This document shows positions 55,996-64,000 of a stretch of 64,000 nt of DNA, piece by piece. The notes below the pieces were generated by a model. It did no database searches. It saw only the letters and a program-made list of their open reading frames with translations, and was not told the DNA's origin. Origin of the DNA: Streblospio benedicti (taxonomy: Eukaryota; Annelida; Polychaeta; Spionida; Spionidae); contig CM032666.1 of assembly GCA_019095985.1 (NCBI GenBank), positions 7,447,369 to 7,511,368 on the forward strand, written 5' to 3'. The position numbers were made by a program, and so were the translations under genes. Numbering within the stretch: position 1 is the stretch's first letter; each line of letters begins with the position of its first letter.

Positions 55996-56639
55996 TAATA
56001 TTTTGTTTCACAATCACAGTTTGGACATATGAACTTTTGTTGATTGATTATAGAGTTTTTTTTATCATAGTGTTAGTTGATATGTGCGTCTATTCTCAAT
56101 GTATACTTATGTTTATATGCAATTGCTATTTTATTTACATTTATTTCACTAATGTCTCACCACGATGTTTGCATACTGCTGATTTCCATGTTTTATATGT
56201 ATTTAGATGAGCATTTTATTTAGTTTTGTAGCCTGTTAGTATTCATTTATTTACTCTGCATTACCTATTTTGTATTGTATGTATGCATTATTGCATTACC
56301 GTATTCCTGTGCATAGGCGCACGTCGCCGTTCCTTTTTTAAGCCATTCACTTCACATCTGGTTTATATAAATTTATTGGTTCTAATTTTGAGCCGCCTTT
56401 TCAATGCGTCAAAATTATACCCCAGAGGGGGGAGGATGACATGAAGTGATATAACATTTCCACTGATCTAGCACTCAGCATACACGGTAACCTACCACAG
56501 TCTATTAGTATGACTGAGTGCTGGAATACTATCTGTCACAAAACAACGAATACTAAAGCTCGAGCTAGACGCTATCCACGCAACATAAGCAACCTCCGGC
56601 CAGAACCGATCTCTTACCAAAAAGTTTCTTCCCACAAAC

Positions 56640-56980
56640 CATAAAAAGATTGGAATAGTTTGGATCACAATATCTAGGTTATTAAAGACAACGAATCTTT
56701 CAAGAGAAGTATAACACCAAATGCAATCCAGCCTGCTCTTAAGCCATTATGCAAGTAGATATACTAATCACCAGACTGAGGTGTAACAATGCAGATCTGT
56801 ATGGGATTCTAAACTCAAGAAACCTCAGAGATTCACCGGCCTGTATATGTGGGCACTTGAATGAGATGACAACTCATTACGGCACAATCTTGGAAACTTT
56901 CCCATTGATGTGACTTCTGCTCTGTGGGTCAAGGACATTGGATGAAATAATTAACAAATTCATCCTTGATGAAAATAGTA
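56640..56980 (+). mobile_element. LINE C-terminal remnant, downstream half
   Basis: From about 56755 the plus strand gives ILITRLRCNNADLYGILNSR and DSPACICGHLNEMTTHY, the Cys/His motif (CxC...H) found at the C terminus of some Jockey/CR1-group LINE proteins. It is on the same strand as 49200-49784 and is probably the other half of the LINE into which the LTR element inserted. The RT catalytic core is absent. Confidence 0.6.
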
Positions 56981-57189
56981 ATTGTATAGCACCAACCAAG
57001 AGGTTTACAAATAATAATAACAATACACAGAAATTGTAAAATCTAGGAATATCATGGTTTATAACATGTCAAAACTTGGTTAGGGCTTACGCTATCATCG
57101 TAATCAGGACAGTGCCCAACCCGTTATGGTTCACAGTCATCATATGTCATAATAAATGTTGTAATTGAAATAATCAAATGAAATAATAT

Positions 57190-57431
57190 TTAAACTCTTT
57201 GATGTGTCCTTAAAATGCAGCCATCAATTTAGCAAACCCATGCCCAAATGTGCACGATCTTTTTGCACGGCTGCATCCCAAGTCTGTTTTGTTCTTCCTT
57301 TGCCTTTCTTTCCTTCTATTACTATTTTTCTCACTGCTAATCCAGCCAAAACTGTGTGCAACATGACCTAGCCATCTCAGTCTCCCTTTGTGAAGCACAC
57401 TATCAATATCTGTGATACGCAATTTCTCCAA
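57190..57431 (-). mobile_element. RTE-like LINE C-terminal fragment (minus)
   Basis: The minus strand reads KLRITDIDSVLHKGRLRWLG HVAH, and after a frame change TWDAAVQKDRAHLGMG. RLRWLGHV followed by TW...V..D is the standard end of RTE-like and related LINE proteins. It is broken and 5'-truncated. Confidence 0.72.
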
Positions 57432-57489
57432 AAGGCTCTCTGAACAAGCATCATCATAGACTTCCTTCTAGAAAGGCTTGGTATAAAGG

Positions 57490-57658
57490 ACATTGAAGCT
57501 GACCTGGGATGAGCTGGTGAAACTCGACCGATTATCACTTGGCATGGAAGGAATGGACCCCGAGGACCGTCAAGCATGGAGGGGACGTCTACGGTCACAA
57601 CTAGGCAGCCAGGCCGCACCCTCTGCAGAGGATTAATTCAGGCCTGGCCAAATAAACG

Positions 57659-57688
<30 letters not shown>
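57490..57688 (+). mobile_element. RTE-like LINE 3' end with (GAT)n tail
   Basis: The plus strand reads DELVKLDRLSLGMEGMDPED, RQAWRGRLRSQLGSQAAPSA then ED-stop, the DRxxWR-type LINE end. A short 3' UTR with AATAAA follows, then (GAT)n at about 57658-57688. It lies back to back with the minus-strand fragment at 57190-57431. Confidence 0.7.
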
Positions 57689-57689
<1 letters not shown>

Positions 57690-57965
57690 CACCAGGTCAT
57701 TGGCATCCTTGTCACACTATATCCTTCTCAACTCCCAGGGGAACATGCAGCACATTGCTACCAAAGCGCAGATGTGCTAATCACTCACATTCGCGTTCAC
57801 TCGCCTGACATGTACCTATTTAATGTGTAGGTACCACAGAGCAGTGTGCAACCTGGTAGAGGTAATTTTGCTCAACACCCACCATCATACCCAACCAGGA
57901 ATCGAACCCAATACCTTCTGGTCACAAGTCCAACTCCCTATCCACTCGACCACAGAAGCACATAA
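57656..57965 (-). mobile_element. tRNA-derived SINE
   Basis: On the minus strand TGGTCGAGTGG (57942-57952) fits the pol III A box and GGTTCGATTCC (57899-57909) fits the B box at all positions, with 33 bases between them as in a tRNA. The acceptor stem does not pair, so it is a SINE head and not a functional tRNA. The body runs leftward about 200 bp to an (ATC)n tail at 57658-57688, which is shared with the facing LINE tail. Confidence 0.75.
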
Positions 57966-58058
57966 TGGTATGTGCGTGTTGGTAAGGACCCTTTCAGGGT
58001 GTTGATTAGGCACTCGCCACTCGCCCCTGGCTAGTGTAAATTTCTCTTGGCTAGTGTA

Positions 58059-59112
58059 AATTCAAAGTCACTCGCCACAGTCGGCAAGTATGATTACTTG
58101 ATTCCAACACTTTAATAACGAAGGATGGCTTTTGTTGAACAAATTCATATAAAACAATACTTTCTTCATAGCAACAGCTATCATAATTTACAAATATATC
58201 TCAACATTTCGACAACAATGTCTGTTTATCTTTTTCAAGAGTGTAGAGTCATAATGCAAACACTATGACTCTAGGATTGCAAAGTGTGTCAGTGCCCCCA
58301 CCCCCCCTCCCCCTTCTCCCCTCAACCTCCAGCCTTCCTCAGTATAGGGAAGTACACATCTGGTAACTGGTATCCATCTGTCCTATTCAAAGAAGCTTTT
58401 TAAGGTGAATATATATTGCTTCTTGAATTTTCCTACTTATGTCATTCTGTTCTTTTGCAAGGACTTTAATCTTTTCTCTCAATGGATTATCTCTGTTAAC
58501 CAAATGACCAGTCTTTTCTTGGTAAGTGCAGACTTACTATCCCCCTTTACAGTGTGGGGTAGTATATGAATGTGACTGTGATGTGTGTGACAGATTTGTG
58601 TGGGAGAAACAGGAAGGTTATTGGATGAAAGAACTACAGAACACCAGAAGTCGATAAGTAAAGGGGATAGTAAGTCTGCACTTAGTCAACACCAAGAAAA
58701 GACTGGTCACTTGGTTAACAGAGATAATCCATTGAGAGAATAGATTAAAGTCCTTGCAAAAGAACAGAATGGCATAAGTAGGAAATTTCAAGAAGCAATA
58801 TATATTCACCTTAAAAAGCTTTTGAATAGGACATATGGATGCCAGTTACCAGATGTGTACTTCCATATAATGAAGAAGGAGAAGGTTGAAAGGGGGGGGG
58901 GGGGGGGGCACTGACACACTTGCAAATCCTAGAGTCATAGTGTTTGCATTATGACTCTACACTCTTGAAAAAAGACAAACAGACATTGTTGTCGAAATAT
59001 TGAGAAATATTTGTAAATTATGATAGCTGTTGCTATGAAGAACGTATTGTATTATAAGGATGGCTAGTTTGGATTAAACATGGTGAGTGCAAATTGAGAG
59101 TCACTCGCCACA
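58059..59112. repeat. Inverted pair of Penelope-like 3' ends, flanked by direct repeats
   Basis: Left arm about 58110-58550 and right arm about 58656-59075 are reverse complements (for example GAGTCATAATGCAAACACTA near 58248 and its complement near 58938), separated by about 105 bp. A direct repeat AAATTCAAAGTCACTCGCCACAG (58059-58081), with two differences at 59090-59112, brackets the pair. Both arms carry a C-rich/G-rich homopolymer in mirror position (about 58298 and 58890). Confidence 0.85.
58565..58870 (+). mobile_element. Penelope-like element, GIY-YIG endonuclease remnant
   Basis: The plus strand reads GETGRLLDERTTEHQKSISK, then SALSQHQEKTGHLVNRDNPL, IKVLAKEQNGISRKFQEAIY and KLLNRTYGCQLPDVYF. 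The order G-E-T-G-R...EH...SAL..H....GH...R..EA..I......N...G..LP is the GIY-YIG domain of Penelope-like elements. One internal stop follows NPLRE. The left arm (58385-58548, minus) encodes the C-terminal half of the same domain. Neither copy retains its reverse transcriptase. Confidence 0.88.
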
Positions 59113-59163
59113 GAACTCTATTGAACGAGTCACTTTCCCTGCCCTTTATTCTCGTTCCCTCTC

Positions 59164-59472
59164 ATGCAAGAAAGGAAAGAGAACAACACCATCTTTATAT
59201 GGCAGGCAAACAGCTTTTCTTTGAAGTTCATTTTGATTGACAAGTCTTTTAGCCATTCTAACTCTATGAATTCTCACGTAGCCCACATTGATGCCAAAAA
59301 GATGAACAAGGACGCTCATATAATGGTCTTAAAAGATCTTTCTTTAATATGTCAACAGCTAAGAGACCGTTGGTATGCTGTGATGCATAGTGATGGTTTT
59401 AGCAATGGTTTTAATAAAAAACAGAGACTTTTTGGCGTTTACAGAGATATTAATCGCAGTGCTCGTTATTAA
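59164..59472 (+). CDS. Unrecognised 102-aa ORF
   Basis: An ORF with plausible protein texture (DAHIMVLKDLSLICQQLRDR, FNKKQRLFGVYRDINRSARY), continued after its stop by a Lys/Asn/Ser-rich open stretch (KSKQKLFNQTQNNKSTSNFH) to about 59649. This could be a nucleic-acid-binding protein of a retroelement, but I recognise no family. A poly(A)-like run lies near 59729. Confidence 0.3.
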   Translation: MQERKENNTIFIWQANSFSLKFILIDKSFSHSNSMNSHVAHIDAKKMNKDAHIMVLKDLSLICQQLRDRWYAVMHSDGFSNGFNKKQRLFGVYRDINRSARY

Positions 59473-60997
59473 AATTTTAACAAACCCAGCACTCCTTTTA
59501 ATCCAAAAGCTCAGAGTAATTTGCACAATAAAGGCTCTTTTAAATCTAAGCAAAAACTGTTTAATCAGACCCAAAACAATAAAAGCACAAGTAATTTTCA
59601 TAAGCTAGATAAATTGAGTTGCCTTTGCACAAACACAGACAATGAATAAGCGCCGAGAGCTCAGACTCAACATACAAACAGCAAACCGGACATTATAGCT
59701 AATATAGGGATTACAGAAATTATACAAAAAAAAAAAAAAAATCATAAATTTAGCATAGGAACTTTCAATAGAAGGGTACGAGTTTAATACAAACCTAGAT
59801 ATAAATCTAGGATTATATCATCCTAGCTCTAATATAGGAATAGGTGTGACATTGTATGTTGGAAATCACAAAAACCAACCCTGTGTCTGTGACATGTACA
59901 ACTAAAATCTTCAGTTTTAGCAGTTTTAGTAAAAATGAAGACTCTGTTTTGCCCGCATTGTAGTAAGTAAGTGGCAGCCAATACGCTGTTGGTTGGTTAT
60001 ATATACAGAAGCAGTAGTCGTACAGATTTTTTTTGAAGAACGATAATCTACAGTCTACAGTCTACAGACTACAAGAAATAAATAGACAAAATTACAGCCA
60101 AATTCTGGTAACGGGGAATTTGATTTTGGAAATAAGAAATAAAAATTGGGCTGACTGGTGTAATCCTTCCTGAGAGGACGTTTGGATTTCAAATTCATTG
60201 ACAAAATGAAGGACTGCTACCTATTTCAACACGTATCCAAACCAACGAGGGCACGCCACGTGTAAATAATGAACCGGATGTACTTGAAGATTCAAGAAGA
60301 ACCCCACTTGGGCAGTATTCATAGCACCTGCAAATGTAGTATCATACGTCAAAATTCCTGCGTCATTCGTACATTAGACGTATTCGCTCCGGACGCACGT
60401 GTCTCATTATATAACTCTTAGTCTAGGCAGAGGTAGTTTAACTTTGGTCTATGGGTGGCAAGGCTCGGTTATGGTATGATATTGTATATTGTCCGACTGC
60501 CATGATAGGTTGATCGCTCCTGGAGGGGGTGGGGAGAGTCTCCCCTCAAAAATGGGTACGGTCGTGTCATTTCGAACGTCAAAACCGTACCCATTGATAT
60601 ACTAAATTGGCATAAAAAAGTGACCACCGTCTATAGGCCTTTGTATACCTTGACGATGATTGAAATAAAAGATGATTGAAAGTCGCAAACGTAATATTAC
60701 TTGAAGAAAACTTGAATGAAAAGTAGTCCCATGTTTTGTTTGATTATGTTTGAAGCAGTAATTAAAGCCCAAACTTCACATGATACATTAAGATGTATAA
60801 ATTGTGCCAAGTCAAAGCAGGTATACTAGTACATAAAAAATGGCTGACCGAGTGTTTATTTAGACGTCAAACATGGCTGACCGAGGGTTTGTGTTGATGT
60901 CATAAAGGCCTCATTGCCCCTAATTAAGAGTTATTTTCAATGGGTAATAGTCTGTAGTCAGTGTGCTCTTGCCCACCTCCCTGAAATCCCCACATAA

Positions 60998-61201
60998 TCA
61001 TTTGCCGCTATAGTAAATAATTAGAATTGACAGAAATGCGAACCAATAAGGTCTGCTTGTTAACACTGACTCAACAATACCACTAATGATATCATTTTTG
61101 GCAACCGTCGTCATTTCAGTGTCTGCCAGACCCGAGACAAGCTGATAACCTGTTCGCGGCGGCGGCGGCGGCGGTCTTTTCAGAGACGGGGCATTGCTCA
61201 T
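60998..61201 (-). CDS. Possible small membrane protein or first exon
   Basis: A 67-aa ORF starting MSNAPSLKRPPPPPPRTGYQ. The proline run comes from a (GGC)n-type repeat at 61156-61174. The rest looks like natural coding text and ends in a hydrophobic segment, YWFAFLSILIIYY, followed by SGK and TGA, as in a tail-anchored protein. Upstream (61430-61640) is GC-rich with two GCCAT motifs. Part of it has a diverged copy at about 61905-62000. No family is recognised, and splicing before the stop cannot be excluded. Confidence 0.4.
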   Translation of the reverse strand: MSNAPSLKRPPPPPPRTGYQLVSGLADTEMTTVAKNDIISGIVESVLTSRPYWFAFLSILIIYYSGK

Positions 61202-61429
61202 TGCGCATGCAAATGTAAATGTTCTTATTTACAGACACAATTCACAGTTTCCTATGCTCTAGCAACTTTACATCTACACCAGGCCATTGGCAACATTGGC
61301 ACGTGTGTGTCTGACCGTGAGACATGCTCACGGCGCGTAATTGGGAAGTGCTAAAAAATACTACAGAGTTCAATCAAAGTAGGGAGTGCCACCACCGTCC
61401 ATGCGAAGTGCCCGATGCACACTTGATGT

Positions 61430-61640
61430 TAACACGTGTGCTGCTTTTGGCGGCGACGGCGGCCATTTTACCGTCCCGTCTGGGGCAGACACTGTGTTGC
61501 ACTATCGCGAAATACTACAGTGACTGATAGTTCAAGAAAAGCAGGAGTGTCTGCACCGCGCCGCGTTATTGTGTACTACTTACTAAAGAGACTGAGTTCA
61601 AGAAAGGAGGAATGTTTTTTCACACACGGCGGTGGCCATC
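61430..61640 (-). promoter_or_regulatory. Possible promoter-like region with YY1-type motifs
   Basis: Contains GGCGGCCATTTTACC (about 61458) and GGTGGCCATCTTTTTTGG (about 61632), both close to the YY1 consensus (AAGATGGCGGC reversed), in a CG-richer stretch upstream of the minus-strand ORF at 61201. Suggestive only. Confidence 0.3.
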
Positions 61641-62329
61641 TTTTTTGGTGACCGAGGCGCACGTAATTGTATGACGAACATCTAAGAGGTCATAATAGTA
61701 GTGTCCTCCGATTCTTGATTTTTATCTCCTGGACATACATACACATACCAAATAGCAACTATATGTACAGTGGTGTTTATGGGGGCAGCGATGTCCGTTT
61801 CAGACACTTGGTTGAGGTGCTACAGACATGAACTGTTACTGTTTGTTAGCAATTCTATTTTTCTGGATAACTCATGTTTGTCATCTTGCCCTACTCGACT
61901 GAAGTCAACAAATCTTTAATTTCCACTAATACTTATGTAGCATTGGCAGAAATGTGAACGATTAAGGTCTGCACTATTCCTGGCTGTCCTTTCAGAGACT
62001 CATCACATGACATAGATTTTGTAATGTAACATTTCTATGAGATATGATGTTGCAACGTGCCACGTGGAAGACTTGAGAGCATGATTCTGTGGACGATATC
62101 CTTAGAGCTCATAGTAGATCCCATTACAGCATTATCATATGCAATTATTCGTCATCTTGGCATGGTACAGAACATGTTTTTTACGTCTCATTCATACGGC
62201 CCTGAACTCCTCAGCATGACGACCAGCTTCCTATTCAAACCTAGCTGTCTGCACATCCCAAAGACAAGAGACACCATCATGGTCATTAACCGTGTTGTAA
62301 ATTTAGATGGTCTGAGTTCAAAATGAGCT

Positions 62330-64000
62330 GTAATACTTTAATTGTATAGAAAGTGTCAATGACTGTAAATGTGTCCTTGATACACGTATGCGCGATAGAT
62401 AAGGCCACTGATGAAACAGGTCAGACCAGGCTTCTCTCTATAAAAAGCTGCTGGTGTCGACATTATTCACGGCAGAAAATTGAATCTTATCGGTAAGCAC
62501 ACAAAGTTACCTATACTTGCTGCTATTGAATCATTATGTAATTTATTAATTTTTGTTTGTCTATATGCCTCGGTCACAATCAGATATGTGTTTGACCATG
62601 GTAAAAAAATAAGTTCATCACAACATGTACGTGTATCTATATATATATATATTAATTAATGTTGGTGCTTTAATCGGATATAGCTGACTGAACGAAGGAT
62701 ATATCTGTTGTTGATTAGTGGTAAGGGGATGTTGGCGACAGTGGACGGGTGAAGTCCAAGTAGGGAGTTGGCATTGTCACTACACTGGCGGGTGTAAGGC
62801 GTGGGGGATACAGAAGTGGGTGTTTGGGTGGCACTGTTTTATCAGGACAGTGCGAATGCTATAATCCTGTGGTAAGCAAGTACTATTTCTTGTTGAATGG
62901 AGGACAAGGGGTGGGTGCTGTCATCAAGACGAGGCGTGTGCTGGGGGTGCACTTGTCCCATGTTTTGTACTCGCAATCGATAGCAACCATGCCAAAACAA
63001 AATACAAAAATACAAAAATAAGGTTGTTCACTGGGAAAAGGGGCGCGTGGCCCCTGCATCTTCCCCTGATCTGCGCAAATGGGTGTGGGGTGTGGTGGTC
63101 GGGTAATTGCTACTATAGTGGTGGGTGTGGCAGGAGAAAACTGTTAAAATGTAGTGATGCAGTGACGGTGCTGGCATGGGATGTCAGCACAGTGTGGATG
63201 CTGCAGACCAGTGCAATAGATGTTTGTTGTTAAATAATGGACGGGAATCGGGTATGTTTGGTGTTTACTTCAGAAACAAGGCATCGAGATTTGATTAGCC
63301 ATTATTGATTTGGTGTTAGCTAGCATTGTCATCATTGTTGGCTGCCTTAAGACAAGCAGGTGTAAGGAACAATTCATAAAGGGTAATAGTAAATGTTAAG
63401 TAAATAAATTTGTTAAAACACGAGTTCAGATATTACACACTATAGAGTCGGTTTCAATTGGTGTCGACCATGTGATTGAAATATGGCATTTGGATGATTT
63501 AATGCATTATATATTAATACATTATGAGTTCATATGAATCTATTTCGCACTGCCTGTAAGCAGTTTTTCAATAACTAATTTTTGGCTCTAATTAGTCCAC
63601 GGAACTCCCTCACGTGACTAGCTAAACGCCACGGCGGGTGATCGTTCAAAGTACTTGACAGATGTGCAAATTTATGTTTCTGATGTTCATGATGGTCTGC
63701 TATTGGGGAATTTATGGTAAAAAGTTGCAGACGACGGCGGACATGTTGGGAGTCATTTGGCGTCAATTGGCGTTGTGTTTGCATGTAGACACACACAACG
63801 ATTCCCAATTGTCAGCCACAATAATAGTAATAGGGCTGCACAGTGAGGCCTGTACGATGCATATTAAGCGAGATACCTTGAACCAGATCTGAACAAGCAC
63901 TGTGATACACCAAAAGTTGCGGAATTTTTGTCTACTGGAGGCGCTGCCTGATGCCAGCGCGGGAAGAAAGGGGGAAAAATTGGAGAAAATTGTGGTTTCC
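62330..64000. other. No gene recognised
   Basis: Short ORFs only (for example 62824-63021, 63024-63233, 63662-63892). None shows domain, splice or signal features. 62640-62655 is a short (TA)n; 62700-63190 is G-rich. Confidence 0.5.

Larger units (their letters stand above)
49785..56528 (+). mobile_element. Ty3/Gypsy-type LTR element, fossil, broken
   Basis: A 6.7-kb element bounded by terminal repeats 49785-49980 and 56447-56528, inserted in a LINE. Parts in order: left LTR, a gag ORF (50066-51073), a protease-like ORF (51046-51849), a short stretch resembling the integrase zinc-finger region (about 52050-52140), a 230-bp tandem duplication, small sense ORFs, a long antisense ORF and a polypurine tract (about 56424-56437). 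No reverse transcriptase or RNase H is recognised. It is not intact; I estimate several breaks. The 82 bp shared by the two LTRs are identical, which argues for a recent insertion. It is more GC-rich than the surrounding DNA. Confidence 0.8.

Overview
The window is metazoan nuclear DNA: AT-rich, with spliceosomal exons (GT/AG borders), long (TG)n and (AT)n microsatellites and a dense mixture of retroelements (CR1/Jockey-like and RTE-like LINEs, Penelope-like, one Ty3/Gypsy-type LTR element, a tRNA-derived SINE) and small inverted-repeat DNA transposons. I favour a marine invertebrate such as a non-vertebrate deuterostome or a mollusc, but nothing here fixes the phylum. Two 100-base N blocks (3971-4070, 28736-28835) mark scaffold joins.

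Layout. 1-9439 is a giant inverted repeat: arms of about 3.5 kb (1-3563 and 5970-9439, the left one cut by the window edge) round a 2.4-kb centre holding an N block. Each arm has LINE reverse-transcriptase sequence at the outside, a 108-aa unknown ORF and a 50-bp minisatellite, and the symmetry stops exactly at the heptamer CACTGGG. 9440-12420 holds more LINE remains and a 243-bp (TG)n. 12.6-25 kb holds a string of small exons, most in phase 1, split by a 4-kb duplicated block (copy A, 15640-19680) that also ends at CACTGGG. 25-28.7 kb is AT-rich with a recurrent GGTCTGCTTAA-type motif. 28.9-46.05 kb is a second set of inverted duplications: copy B (28906-32790) and copy C (39458-43203) face each other across a 6.7-kb centre, and copy C continues to 46050 as an inverted copy of A. 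46-48.7 kb holds upstream exons that continue copy C into a minus-strand gene. 49.1-57 kb is a LINE interrupted by a broken LTR element (49785-56528) with gag and protease ORFs and a 230-aa antisense ORF. 57-59.1 kb holds RTE-like ends, a SINE and an inverted pair of Penelope-like GIY-YIG ends. 59.1-64 kb is mostly unassigned, with one plausible small membrane-protein ORF at 60998-61201.

Host-type genes. The best is a minus-strand gene (about 48687 to 42101) whose C-terminal exons look like the DUF4806 family (function unknown). Copies A and B carry the same terminal exons; A looks decayed. Acidic plus-strand exons at 13289-24874 are mutually in phase and may belong to a relative, but no known domain is visible. 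Nothing resembles an operon or metabolic pathway.

The most interesting signals are: (1) minisatellite modules ending at the same CACTGGG heptamer in five places; (2) two non-autonomous elements with RAG/Transib-like CACGGTG termini and exact 5-bp target duplications, one with an empty site preserved in a paralogous copy; (3) the antisense acidic Cys-containing ORF in the LTR element; (4) nested inverted duplications that are either real palindromes or assembly products.
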